This document shows positions 42,005 through 50,692 of a stretch of DNA of 64,000 bases, one piece after another. How positions within the stretch are numbered: the stretch's first letter is position 1; every line of letters begins with the position of its first letter. This DNA is from Burkholderiales bacterium (GTDB lineage: Bacteria > Pseudomonadota > Gammaproteobacteria > Burkholderiales > SG8-39). The DNA lies in assembly GCA_017880775.1 (NCBI GenBank), contig JADGRQ010000018.1, forward strand, positions 1 through 64,000, written 5' to 3'. The notes under the pieces are model-generated. The model saw only the letters and a list, made by a program, of their open reading frames with translations, was not told the origin of the DNA and made no database searches. The translations under genes and the position numbers were made by a program.

Positions 42005-42337
42005 CTACGTCGCGACCGTCGGCGGTACGCTGAAGTCCAGCGTGCCCGCCGATTCGGCCACGGGCTCGGATTCGCTGAACAGGCGTTCGAGGTCGCGCTG
42101 CAGCGCCGGCATGTCCGGGGTGACACGCCCCATGTAAGCGAGCACCACGCGCACCGGCAAATCGGTGAGCGTCGGATTCGGGTGATCGAGAACGTGCGCG
42201 ACGTTGTGCAGTGCCGGGACGATGTGGCTGCTGCGCGTGCCGGGATTGGCGCTTTCGATGCCATTGATGATGGCCGCCTGCGCGCGGGCGATGCCCGAGA
42301 GCAGTTCGGCGAGTTGTTGCGCGGAAATGGTCAGCAT
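42005..42337 (-). CDS. Small hypothetical protein
   Basis: A 110-residue protein starting MLTISAQQLAELLSGIARAQ that I do not recognise. It is largely helical, without signal peptide, cysteine pair or membrane segment. Its 3' end leaves a 3-base gap to the enoyl-CoA hydratase stop (convergent), and its start lies 78 bases from the DUF1499 gene (divergent). The frame is well bounded and codon use matches its neighbours, so I consider it a real gene. Confidence 0.6.
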   Translation of the reverse strand: MLTISAQQLAELLSGIARAQAAIINGIESANPGTRSSHIVPALHNVAHVLDHPNPTLTDLPVRVVLAYMGRVTPDMPALQRDLERLFSESEPVAESAGTLDFSVPPTVAT

Positions 42338-42415
42338 GGCGGGCCTCTCGTGGCGCTGAAACCGTCTGGTCCGCACGATGGTAACATCGCCGCGCAGAGC
42401 GCAAAAGAAACCCCG

Positions 42416-42928
42416 ATGTTCAAACGCACGCTGATCGTGGCGGTGCTGGTGGTTGCCGGCCTCGTCGCCGGCATCGCGCTGCATACCGCCGTTACGAAAG
42501 GAGACACCGTGTTTGCCGGCAAACGACCTCCGAACCTCGGTGTGCACGACGGCAAACTCGCGCCGCCAAAATCCTCGCCCAACAACGTATCCAGCCGGGC
42601 GCCGAAGGAAGACGCCGAGCACGCCATCGCGCCGATCAAATTCCGCGGCAACGGCGCCGAGGCGCTCGCTACGCTGCGCAAGGTGATCGATGCGATGGAA
42701 CGGACGCACGTGGTGCGACACGACGGCGGGTATCTCTATGCTGAGTTCCGCAGTAAGCGGATGGGCTTCGTCGATGACGTCGAATTCCTGGTGTCGGAGC
42801 CGGAAGGCGTGATCCACGTGCGCTCGGCCTCGCGCCTCGGGCGGCGCGATTTCGGCGTCAACCGCGCGCGCGTCGAGGCGATCCGGCGGCGGTTCGAAGC
42901 GGCGCAGGGTCCGTCGGTCAACGCCTAG
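42416..42928 (+). CDS. DUF1499 family membrane-anchored protein
   Basis: A 170-residue protein with an N-terminal membrane anchor (FKRTLIVAVLVVAGLVAGIAL) followed by a DUF1499 domain: PPNLGVHDGKLAPPKSSPNNVSS, YAEFRSKRMGFVDDVEFLV and SASRLGRRDFGVNRARVE. The function is unknown. The ATG at 42416 is used; the track start at 42182 is within the divergent gene. Confidence 0.87.
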   Translation: MFKRTLIVAVLVVAGLVAGIALHTAVTKGDTVFAGKRPPNLGVHDGKLAPPKSSPNNVSSRAPKEDAEHAIAPIKFRGNGAEALATLRKVIDAMERTHVVRHDGGYLYAEFRSKRMGFVDDVEFLVSEPEGVIHVRSASRLGRRDFGVNRARVEAIRRRFEAAQGPSVNA

Positions 42929-42975
42929 GAAGCCGCGATGCATTCTTCATAGCATCGCGCTGATTACCACCTCTT

Positions 42976-43602
42976 TCAGCGCATTTGCGGCGGCGCGGCG
43001 GGGACCGATCGCCAGCCTTCCCTGCACTCCGAAACGTACGGATAGTAGGCCTTCGCGGATTCGCAATAATACCACATTCCGGACGCGGACGCCGGAGGCG
43101 GCGGCGTTTGAGTCGGCGCCACGGCAGCCTGGAGGGGCGGCTCGGCGACGGCATAGCCGCCGGGTTGCGCAACGTAATAGGCATCGTTGGCATAGTAATA
43201 GGGCACGCCGCTAACCCAGACGATCGTGCGGTCCGGCGGCAAAACAGGCACGACGATCCCGACCGGAGGCCTCACGACGACAAAGCCCGGCCCCGCAGGG
43301 CGGAACCAGACGCCGGCATGGAAGAAGTATCGGCCGCCGCGGAACGTGACCGCGACATTCCCGGCTGGAAGAAGCGACACCGAGTAGCCGAGCGACGGGT
43401 AATAGTGATTGTGGTGATAGCGTTCGTCGAGCACCCAGTGCGGGCTGTGAAACCGCTCGTGCTCCCGTGTTTCACGGCGAGGCTGGGCGAACGCGGACGA
43501 CCATGGCAGCGCAGCCACGGCGAACAACGCAGCGGCAATGCTGGCCCCGAGGATTCGTGCAGTGCATGAGGATGTCTTGTTCACGTAAATTCCAGAATTC
43601 AT
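42976..43602 (-). CDS. DUF6515-like exported protein
   Basis: A 208-residue secreted protein: signal peptide to about residue 40 (LFAVAALPWSSAFA), a His/Tyr-rich opening (LDERYHHNHYYPSLGYSV), then GRYFFHAGVWFRPAGPGFVVV and VWVSGVPYYYANDAYYV. This pattern fits DUF6515, which I recall as a proteobacterial periplasmic family of unknown role. The C-terminal third is Pro/Ala-rich, ending in a Cys-containing CESAKAYYPYVSEC motif. No partner is evident. Confidence 0.75.
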   Translation of the reverse strand: MNSGIYVNKTSSCTARILGASIAAALFAVAALPWSSAFAQPRRETREHERFHSPHWVLDERYHHNHYYPSLGYSVSLLPAGNVAVTFRGGRYFFHAGVWFRPAGPGFVVVRPPVGIVVPVLPPDRTIVWVSGVPYYYANDAYYVAQPGGYAVAEPPLQAAVAPTQTPPPPASASGMWYYCESAKAYYPYVSECREGWRSVPAAPPQMR

Positions 43603-43705
43603 GGACGGGTGAACTTTAATCCGTGCGGGTGCGTTGATCCGAGGGAATTTGTATCAATTGGTAACCGGGGACCGTCGGTCAAAGCCTAGGAGCAGGTGGA
43701 CGCGG

Positions 43706-44332
43706 TCAGAGGCCTCTTGCGACTTCTTTCGCCCTCGCCGCGTGACGTCTGTCGACCTCCTTCCGGTAGTCGTTGCTGGCAAGACTGTACGAGGTCATGT
43801 CCAAGCCGGCGGCGTACTTGGACACTCGAATGGTGGCATCTCCGCGGGTCCAGTACAGGATCGTGTTCGCGACCTTGCCTTGCGTCTTGCTTTGAAACGA
43901 CTCGGTTTCCTTCCTGTCCGGCGGACCGTACTTGGCCGATAGCGCGGCAACCAGGCGGTCGAAAGCAGGCGGCGGAAGCGATGCACTGGCGTGCATCAAC
44001 TGGTTACGCACGAAGTCAAACTCGAAGTTTTTCGCCACTTGTCCTGCCATCTTGGCGAGCCGCGCAGGCGGGCCCCGGTCGCTGATGACCGTCCCGCAAA
44101 AAAGATCGGCTTCGGTCTGCTTACGTTGCCAGAAATCCTTGAAACGCCCCTTCTCCGCAGCCGCTTTCTTTTGCGGATCGTCACACCGCAGTTCCGGATA
44201 CCGGGTCCTGAATTCCTCCTCCGTTGAACCAATCGCCAGGCCTCTGAACTCGAGCGGAGAGCTGGCATGGGAGATTGGGGCGCCCAGGAGTAACAACGCC
44301 GAAAAAAGTGGTCGCACGACGTAACGCCGCAT
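43706..44332 (-). CDS. Exported hypothetical protein
   Basis: A 208-residue protein with a signal peptide (MRRYVVRPLFSALLLLGAPI). The mature part has an EFRGLAIGSTEEEFRTRYPEL start and an AALSAKYGPPDRKETESFQ stretch, a pattern seen in small periplasmic proteins that track a Tyr-Gly-Pro loop. I do not know the family by name. The ATG at 44332 is preceded by AAGGGACC, and the track start at 44578 lies in DNA without family-like residues. GC content appears lower than in neighbours. Confidence 0.7.
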   Translation of the reverse strand: MRRYVVRPLFSALLLLGAPISHASSPLEFRGLAIGSTEEEFRTRYPELRCDDPQKKAAAEKGRFKDFWQRKQTEADLFCGTVISDRGPPARLAKMAGQVAKNFEFDFVRNQLMHASASLPPPAFDRLVAALSAKYGPPDRKETESFQSKTQGKVANTILYWTRGDATIRVSKYAAGLDMTSYSLASNDYRKEVDRRHAARAKEVARGL

Positions 44333-44436
44333 GTTGGTCCCTTGTGAGAGTGTCAGCATCTGGGCTGAGGTCATAGACGTCGTAATGACCAGCCTTGTGA
44401 CGAACGGTTCGCGCCATTTCGCAACTTGCCGAATCG

Positions 44437-45636
44437 TTACCCGACGGCTTGATAGACCAACTGCTTGAATTCGAAGGAAAATGGATGCCAGAACGCCATC
44501 TGGCGCTGGGTCATCAACAGGCCCGCCAGATTGGCTTTCGGCGATATCCACCAATGCGTTCCGGCAATGCCGCCCCATTGAAATTCACCGGCGGCACCCT
44601 GGGGCTCGATCGATGACGGCGCCAGCGTTAACGCACCGGCCAATCCGAACACCTTGCCCGGCAACTTGCCGAGCCGCGGAAACCGGATACATGCGCCCTC
44701 CGGCAGCTGATTGGTCATCATCAACGCGATGGTTTCGGATTTCAACAGCGTCGGACCGCCCGGCAACAGACTGCGCAGCAGCGCCACCATGTCGGGCAAC
44801 GTCGAGACCAACCCGCCGCCGCCGGACAGCCGCGGGACGGAATTCAGATAGGCGCCGGGATAGGGCGCGTCATCGATGCGCGTCAGTCCGGGCTTCATCG
44901 GATCGAGCAGATCCGCACCGGCGTAGTACGCGGTAAACCGGTGGCGCTTGTCCACGGGCACGACGAACGCAGTATCCACCATGCCGAGCCGGTCGAGTAT
45001 GCGCGACTGGATGAATGCGTCGAAACGCCGGCCGCTGAGGATCTCGACGAGGCGGCCCAACACATCGGTCGCCACAGAGTACTCCCATGCCGTCCCGGGG
45101 TGAAACACCAGCGGAAGACCGGCCAGCGTTTCGATCATGTCCACGAGCGGCGTGGCCGGATTGAGCACTTTGCGCTCGTTATAGGCCTTGTAGATCGTCG
45201 TCCCGGGGTCCAGCACGCCGTAGCTCAATCCCGAACTGTGGCTCATCAGGTGCCGGATCGTGATGGACCCACGCGCCGGTTCCGTGTCGTCCAGCGTCAC
45301 CGCGCCTGGTCTGAGTACACGGCGGTTCGCGAGCTGCGGAATGTAACGCTCGACCGCGTCATCGAGCTGGAAGCGGCCCTCTTCGAACAAAAGCAATGCG
45401 GCGCACGAGGTGATCAGCTTGGTGTTGGAGAACACGCGGAACAGATGGTCCGTGCGGAGCGGAACATCCCGTTCCTTGTCCGCCCATCCAACGCAATTCA
45501 CGTCCACCAGGTCCCGCCCGACAAGCACTGCGGACGAGACTCCCGCGAGAATCTGCGCGTCCACGTAGCGGCGCATCGCGGCGTGCGCTGCGCTGAAGTC
45601 GTGGCCGTTGCCCGTCACCGCCATGTTTTCTATCAC
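44437..45636 (-). CDS. Serine hydrolase (class C beta-lactamase / family VIII esterase-like)
   Basis: A 399-residue beta-lactamase-fold protein with the SxxK nucleophile motif S70-N-T-K73 (RVFSNTKLI), a Tyr motif in WEYSVATD and a C-terminal GGIAGTHWWISP in place of KTG. It has no signal peptide, so esterase or peptidase activity in the cytoplasm is more likely than beta-lactam hydrolysis. The GTG at 45636 or the ATG at 45624 may be used. It follows the EEP gene by 6 bases. Confidence 0.87.
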   Translation of the reverse strand: MIENMAVTGNGHDFSAAHAAMRRYVDAQILAGVSSAVLVGRDLVDVNCVGWADKERDVPLRTDHLFRVFSNTKLITSCAALLLFEEGRFQLDDAVERYIPQLANRRVLRPGAVTLDDTEPARGSITIRHLMSHSSGLSYGVLDPGTTIYKAYNERKVLNPATPLVDMIETLAGLPLVFHPGTAWEYSVATDVLGRLVEILSGRRFDAFIQSRILDRLGMVDTAFVVPVDKRHRFTAYYAGADLLDPMKPGLTRIDDAPYPGAYLNSVPRLSGGGGLVSTLPDMVALLRSLLPGGPTLLKSETIALMMTNQLPEGACIRFPRLGKLPGKVFGLAGALTLAPSSIEPQGAAGEFQWGGIAGTHWWISPKANLAGLLMTQRQMAFWHPFSFEFKQLVYQAVG

Positions 45637-45642
45637 TGGTAT

Positions 45643-46497
45643 CTACGCGAATGTCACAATTACCGGCTGATGGTCCGACGCCTTCGTATCGACATCGATC
45701 GCCACGCACTTCAGGCGCGGCGCAAGGTCCTCGCTGACAAACACGAAATCACAGCAGTAGGGCGCGCCGCCATACGCGTGTTCGTGCACGCAGAATGTCG
45801 GCGGATGCGGTGTGTTCGGATTCAGGAGCGCCCAACTGTCCACGTAACGCGGCACGTCGATCGCAACGGGAGCCTGAATACGCTCGTACATCGGATCCTG
45901 AGGACCCTTCGGCAGGTTGAAGTCGCCGGTAAGAATCGACGGCATCGGCCGCGCAAACGGCTGAAACGGCCCGTCTTTGTACTGCGCCGAAATTTTCGCG
46001 CGCGCATGGCCACAGGCCTCCGCATGCAAACCCCGCAGTCGCCCGACCTGGCCGTCGCGCTGCGCTTCCGAGTAATACGCCAGGTGCGTCGTGGTCACGC
46101 GCACCAACCCGAGCGGAGTATCCAGCACCGCCTCGAGCGCGGCGCGCGGCATGCTCGGAACATTGTCCTCGGCAGGCCAGGGTAGGCTGTGGCGGAACAC
46201 CTGCAGCACCGGGTAACGGGAGAGAATCATGTTGCCGAAGCGCCGGCGCACGCCGTGCTCGCCAGGTACGTCGACGGCGATCGCAAACACGGGTTCGTAC
46301 TCCGGAAGAAGGCTCGACAGGGCGGCGACCTGGTCTTCACCCGCGCTTCCCGCCAGCGCCGGATAGTTGATCGCCACCTCCTGCAGGCACAGCACGTCGA
46401 AGTCGGCGAACGAACGCGCGGCCTCGACGATGCGCCGCGGATCGACCTTGCCGTCGAGGCCGCAGCACCACTGGATGTTCCACTGGATCAGTTTCAT
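45643..46497 (-). CDS. Endonuclease/exonuclease/phosphatase (EEP) family protein
   Basis: A 284-residue EEP-fold hydrolase with LIQWNIQWCCGLD, the metal Glu in LCLQEVA, TTTHLAYYS, TGDFNLPKG and the C-terminal KASDHQPVIVTF. Members include nucleases, inositol phosphatases and sphingomyelinases. It lies 22 bases downstream of the CUT1 permease genes, in the slot where ugp operons often carry a glycerophosphodiester phosphodiesterase, so it might process an imported phosphodiester. That is inference. Confidence 0.87.
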   Translation of the reverse strand: MKLIQWNIQWCCGLDGKVDPRRIVEAARSFADFDVLCLQEVAINYPALAGSAGEDQVAALSSLLPEYEPVFAIAVDVPGEHGVRRRFGNMILSRYPVLQVFRHSLPWPAEDNVPSMPRAALEAVLDTPLGLVRVTTTHLAYYSEAQRDGQVGRLRGLHAEACGHARAKISAQYKDGPFQPFARPMPSILTGDFNLPKGPQDPMYERIQAPVAIDVPRYVDSWALLNPNTPHPPTFCVHEHAYGGAPYCCDFVFVSEDLAPRLKCVAIDVDTKASDHQPVIVTFA

Positions 46498-46519
46498 CGA
46501 ATACTCCCCAACGCGCTTT

Positions 46520-47320
46520 TTACCTTATTCCCGCGCGCATGAAGCTCTGCACGAACTGGCGCTGGAACAGCAGGAACGCGACCAGCAGCGGACCCGAGGT
46601 CAACAGCGTCGCGGCGGTGATGATCGACCAATCGATGCCCTGGTCGGTGGAGGAAAACACCTGCAGCCCTACGGTCAGCGGGCGCGAGCCGACCGAGTTG
46701 GTTACGATCAGCGGCCACAGGAAGTTGTTCCAGTGGTAGCTCACCGAAACAAGGGCGTATGCGATGTACACTGGCCTGGAGAGCGGGACGTAGACCTCCC
46801 ATAACACGCGCAGCGACCCTGCGCCTTCCACGCGCGCGGCTTCGTCGAGCTCGCGCGGAATGGTCTTGAACGTCTGGCGCAGCAGGAATATCCCGAACGC
46901 GGAGGCCATGTACGGCAGGCCGATCGCGGTGATCGTGTCGGTCAGGTCGAGCGCGGCCATGGTGCGGTAGTTCTCCACGATCAGCACGTCGGGCATGATC
47001 ATCAGCTGCACCAGCACCAGCGCGAACATCACGTCGCGGCCCCGGAACTCGTAGCGCGCGAACGCGTAGGCCGCGAGCGTCACCAGCACCAGCTGGACGC
47101 CGAGGATCAGCGCGACCAGCATTACCGTATTCACGAAATAGCGCGCAAACGGCGCGGCGTTCCACGCGTTGACGAAGTTCTGCAACGTGAGCGGGGCGAA
47201 CAGTTCGAAGCGCGTTGAGAATTCGGGCGGATGAAACGCGGTCCAGAACGCATAGGCGAGCGGCAGGATCCACAGGATCGCGAGCAGCCAGGCGCCGATG
47301 GTTTCAAGGGCCCGGGTCAT
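46520..47320 (-). CDS. CUT1 ABC importer permease (UgpE/MalG-like)
   Basis: A 266-residue inner-membrane permease with about six helices and the EAA loop LDEAARVEGAGSLRVLWEVYVP that contacts the ATPase. It ends in the short LFQRQFVQSFMRAG typical of the MalG/UgpE branch. The ATG at 47320 overlaps the first permease stop (ATGA). It works with the permease, binding protein and ATPase encoded upstream in the same operon. Confidence 0.92.
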   Translation of the reverse strand: MTRALETIGAWLLAILWILPLAYAFWTAFHPPEFSTRFELFAPLTLQNFVNAWNAAPFARYFVNTVMLVALILGVQLVLVTLAAYAFARYEFRGRDVMFALVLVQLMIMPDVLIVENYRTMAALDLTDTITAIGLPYMASAFGIFLLRQTFKTIPRELDEAARVEGAGSLRVLWEVYVPLSRPVYIAYALVSVSYHWNNFLWPLIVTNSVGSRPLTVGLQVFSSTDQGIDWSIITAATLLTSGPLLVAFLLFQRQFVQSFMRAGIR

Positions 47321-48201
47321 CGGTAATGAATTCGCCGCTCGAGAAAAGCGAACTGCAGGATCGCGGCGGTGCCAAGGATCGCGAGCAACACCATGGTGAG
47401 TGTGGAGGCGTAGGCCGAGTCCCAGAACTTGAAGCCGACATCGTAGATGTAATACAGGAGCAGGGAGCTTGCGTTGTCCGGCCCGCCGCGGGTCATCACC
47501 ACGATGTGGTCCACCAGCCGAAACGAATTGATCACCGCGTTCACCAGCACGAACAGAGTGGTGGGCATCAGCAAAGGAAAGGTGACGCGCCGGAAGCAAT
47601 ACCAGCGGCCCGCGCCCTCGATGGCGGCAGCTTCGCCGAGCGAAGGCGGAATGGCCTGCAGCGCGGCGAGGTAGAAGATCATGAAGAAACCCGCCTCCTT
47701 CCAGATCGTCACCACGATCAGGCAGGACAGCACGGTGCTCTTGGTGCCGAGCCAGTTGTGCGAGGGCAGGCCGAGCAGGCCCACGGTGAACTGCTCGAGC
47801 AAGCCGTAGGTGGGTGTGTAGAAGAACAGCCAGATGTTGGCCACCGCGATCATCGGCAGCACGGTGGGCGTGAAATAGGCAAGGCGCAGGAACCCGCGCC
47901 CCGAGATTTTGCCGTTGACCCAGACCGCCATCAGCAAGGCGAGCGCGATCGAGGCCGGAATCGTTCCGGCGGCGAACCAAAGGTTGTTGCCGAGCACCTG
48001 CCAAAACACCGGGTCCTCGACCAGGCCCCGGTAGTTGTCCAGGCCCACCCAGACCGCGGGCCGCACGCCCTTGGGCGTGGAGTGCAAGCTGTGCCAGAGC
48101 GTGGCGAGCGCCGGGTAGTGGGTGAACAGCGCGAGCAGCGCCGCGGCTGGCAGCAGCAGCAGCCAGCCGTGGATCTGGACCTGAGCGCTGGCGCGATTCA
48201 C
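47317..48201 (-). CDS. CUT1 ABC importer permease (UgpA/MalF-like)
   Basis: A 294-residue permease with six helices and the EAA loop LGEAAAIEGAGRWYCFRRVTFP. The N-terminal helix LLLLPAAALLALFTHYPALATLW and the YRGLVEDPVFW periplasmic segment are UgpA-like. It starts with GTG at 48201, 16 bases after the binding-protein stop. Confidence 0.92.
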   Translation of the reverse strand: MNRASAQVQIHGWLLLLPAAALLALFTHYPALATLWHSLHSTPKGVRPAVWVGLDNYRGLVEDPVFWQVLGNNLWFAAGTIPASIALALLMAVWVNGKISGRGFLRLAYFTPTVLPMIAVANIWLFFYTPTYGLLEQFTVGLLGLPSHNWLGTKSTVLSCLIVVTIWKEAGFFMIFYLAALQAIPPSLGEAAAIEGAGRWYCFRRVTFPLLMPTTLFVLVNAVINSFRLVDHIVVMTRGGPDNASSLLLYYIYDVGFKFWDSAYASTLTMVLLAILGTAAILQFAFLERRIHYR

Positions 48202-48217
48202 GTCTCGCTGCGGCGGT

Positions 48218-49516
48218 TCACTTCTTGCGGTATGAGCGCAACAGCCGGTCAGCCTCGCGCTGCGCTTCCTTCATCGCCGCCTCGGGGCTCTTGCCGCCGG
48301 TCAGCGCGGCCTGCAAGCCGTCGTTCAACGCCTTGGTGACGCGCTGGTTATCGTGGGTGGACAGCTCCGCGACCGAATACTGCAATTGATCGCGCGCCAC
48401 TGCGGCGGCCGGAAATCCTTCGACGTACTTTTTCATCTCGGGCGTGTCCCACGCGTCGGGCCGCACCGCAACGTAGCCGGTGGCGATGCCCCACTCCGCC
48501 GCGCGTCCGGGCGAGGTCACCCACTTCACGAACTTGAGCGCGGCCGCCTGCTGCTGCGGCGTGGACTTCTTGAACAGGTAGAAGTTGCCGCCGCCGGTGG
48601 GTGAGCCGCGGCGCTTGTTTGCCGGCAGCATCGCGACTCCGAAGTCGAACTTGGCGTTGGTCTTCACGTTGGTGAGGTTCCCAGTGGTGGTCCACATCAT
48701 CGCAATCTTGCGCTCGAAGAAGTCCTTCGGCGTGGTGCCCCACTCGATGACGCCGGGCGGCATCACCTTGTGCTTCTGCGACAGGTCCACCCAGAACTGC
48801 AGCGCCTCGATCACCGCGGGGCTGTCGTAGTAGGTGGTGTCGCCCTCCTTGTTCATCAGCAGCACGTTGTTCGGGGTGGTGAAGCCCTGGAACAGCCAAT
48901 ACGGAAAGCCCGAGGAAGGGACCTGCACGCCCCACTGTGTGGTCTTGCCGGAGGCGTCGCGCTTGGTGAGTTTCTGCGCGAAATCCACCATTTCCTTCCA
49001 GCTCGCAGGCGCCTTGTTCGGATCCAGCCCCGCTTCCTTGAACGCCTCCTTGTTCCAGTAAAGCACTACGGTGGAGCGCTGGAACGGGATGCCCCAGGTC
49101 TTGCCGCCAGTCTGGCTGTTCTCCATGAACGCGGGGTAAAAGCTCTTGATCCACTGCTGGTCGTCCGCCGCCCCCGCGACCGTGTCCCACGGGGCGATCG
49201 CATCCTCGTCGATCAGCGTGTACATGTCGGTCGAGAGCAGCACCGAGATCACCGGCGGCTCGCCCGACTTGTGCGCGGTGAGCGCCTTGACGATCGACTC
49301 CTGGTAAGTGCCGGAGTAGATCGGCTTCACCTTGATTCCCGGATTTTCCCTTTCGAAATCGGCGGCGAAACCGTCGATGATCCTGGTGATCGGGCCGCCC
49401 ACGGCGACCGGGTAATAGAACGATATTTCCTGCGCCCAAGCCGGCAGCGAAACCGGCAGAGCAGCGAGCGCGGCGGCCGCAAGTGCGGCGAGCCGTTTCA
49501 GGCAGGTGCTGTTCAT
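48218..49516 (-). CDS. CUT1 ABC importer substrate-binding protein (UgpB-like)
   Basis: A 432-residue periplasmic binding protein with a signal peptide (LAALAAAALAALPVSLPAWA) and the mature start EISFYYPVAVGGPITRIIDG. GIPFQRSTVVLYWNKEAFKEAGLDP is typical of the UgpB-like COG1653 group that binds glycerol-3-phosphate or sugars. The FYYPVAVGGP opening differs from E. coli UgpB, so the ligand may be different. ATG 49516 follows GGAGGAGGGAA; the track start at 49555 is rejected. Confidence 0.9.
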   Translation of the reverse strand: MNSTCLKRLAALAAAALAALPVSLPAWAQEISFYYPVAVGGPITRIIDGFAADFERENPGIKVKPIYSGTYQESIVKALTAHKSGEPPVISVLLSTDMYTLIDEDAIAPWDTVAGAADDQQWIKSFYPAFMENSQTGGKTWGIPFQRSTVVLYWNKEAFKEAGLDPNKAPASWKEMVDFAQKLTKRDASGKTTQWGVQVPSSGFPYWLFQGFTTPNNVLLMNKEGDTTYYDSPAVIEALQFWVDLSQKHKVMPPGVIEWGTTPKDFFERKIAMMWTTTGNLTNVKTNAKFDFGVAMLPANKRRGSPTGGGNFYLFKKSTPQQQAAALKFVKWVTSPGRAAEWGIATGYVAVRPDAWDTPEMKKYVEGFPAAAVARDQLQYSVAELSTHDNQRVTKALNDGLQAALTGGKSPEAAMKEAQREADRLLRSYRKK

Positions 49517-49551
49517 TGTTCCCTCCTCCGTTGAGAAAGTGGTCATGCGAT

Positions 49552-50544
49552 TCACTGGATGCGTTTCCCGGTGCGCGCGTCGAACAGGTGCACCGCGTCG
49601 GTGTTCCAGGCGAGGCAGACGCGCTCGCCCGGTACGGCGCGCGCGTGGCGCGCCACGCGCGCGTTGACGAGGTCGCCGCCCGCGCGGCAGGTGACGATCG
49701 AATCCGCGCCGAGGTACTCGACGGCTTCGACCGTCGCAGGCAGGCCCCTGGCGTCGAGCCGCACGTCTTCGGGCCGCACGCCGAGCAGCCTGTCTTCCCC
49801 GATGCCGGGAACGCCTGCGATCACGTTCATCGGCGGCGTGCCGATGAAGCGCGCGGCAAACACATTCGCAGGCCGGCCGTAAAGTTCGTCGGGGGTGCCG
49901 TTCTGCTCGACGCGCCCGTCGCGCAGCAGCACCACCTGGTCGGCCATCGTCATCGCTTCGGTCTGGTCATGGGTGACGTACACCATGGTAATGCCCAGCT
50001 TCTGCTGCAATGCGCGGATCTCCCGGCGCATTTCCTGCCGCAACTGCGCGTCGAGGTTGGACAGCGGCTCGTCCATCAGGCACACCGGCGTCTCGGCGAT
50101 GATCGCGCGCCCCAGCGCGACGCGCTGCTGCTGCCCGCCCGAGAGCTGCGATGGCCTGCGCTCGAGCAGCTTCTCCAGGCCGAGCAGCCCAGCGACCTTT
50201 GCCAGGCGTGCCGCGCGTTCGCCGACGGGCACATCGCGCACGCGCAGCCCGAACACGATGTTCTCGGCCACCGAAAGATGCGGAAACAGCGCGTAGGACT
50301 GAAACACCATCGAGATGCGACGCCGCGCTGGCGGCAGGCCGGTGACGTCGGCGTCACCGATTTTCACCCGGCCGCTCGAGACCTCCTCCAGCCCGGCGAT
50401 CAGGCGCAATGTGGTGGACTTGCCGCAGCCCGAAGGCCCCAGCAGGACCAGGAAGCGGCCGGCGGCAGCCTCGAAGCTCACGCCGTCCACGGCACGCGCA
50501 CTTCCCCATAGCTTCGTGACGTCTTGCAGGCTGATGGCGGACAA
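49552..50544 (-). CDS. CUT1 ABC importer ATP-binding protein (UgpC/MalK-like)
   Basis: A 330-residue ATPase with Walker [10 protein letters not shown], signature [14 protein letters not shown], Walker B LMDEPLSNLD and the MalK-type regulatory C-terminal domain (LLGVRPEDVRLDARGLPA). It starts with TTG at 50544 behind GGGGAGG. As first gene of the operon it precedes the binding protein and both permeases. A TTGACA hexamer upstream (minus strand, near 50598) may be its -35 element. I see no convincing Pho box. Confidence 0.92.
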   Translation of the reverse strand: MSAISLQDVTKLWGSARAVDGVSFEAAAGRFLVLLGPSGCGKSTTLRLIAGLEEVSSGRVKIGDADVTGLPPARRRISMVFQSYALFPHLSVAENIVFGLRVRDVPVGERAARLAKVAGLLGLEKLLERRPSQLSGGQQQRVALGRAIIAETPVCLMDEPLSNLDAQLRQEMRREIRALQQKLGITMVYVTHDQTEAMTMADQVVLLRDGRVEQNGTPDELYGRPANVFAARFIGTPPMNVIAGVPGIGEDRLLGVRPEDVRLDARGLPATVEAVEYLGADSIVTCRAGGDLVNARVARHARAVPGERVCLAWNTDAVHLFDARTGKRIQ

Positions 50545-50692
50545 GCCCGCCTCCCCTAGGATGGAGCGGCAACGTTACGGCAAAAGCGAAATGGGTGTCA
50601 AAAGCGTTTCAGGACCCGCTGGAAAAGCAGCGCGGGCGGGTGCACACTATTTGTCACAATATTCGCGTAACAGGTCCGGTCCGGAAGTGTTC

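Noticed and set aside
46520-48004. 494-codon minus-strand ORF as one long permease
   Set aside because: The first 228 codons are an out-of-frame read of the UgpA-like permease gene. The UgpE-like gene starts at ATG 47320.
50545-50692. Pho box ahead of the CUT1 importer
   Set aside because: CTGTTAC and TTGTGAC-like 7-mers exist on the minus strand, but they are not 11 bases apart and match poorly. I do not call a site.
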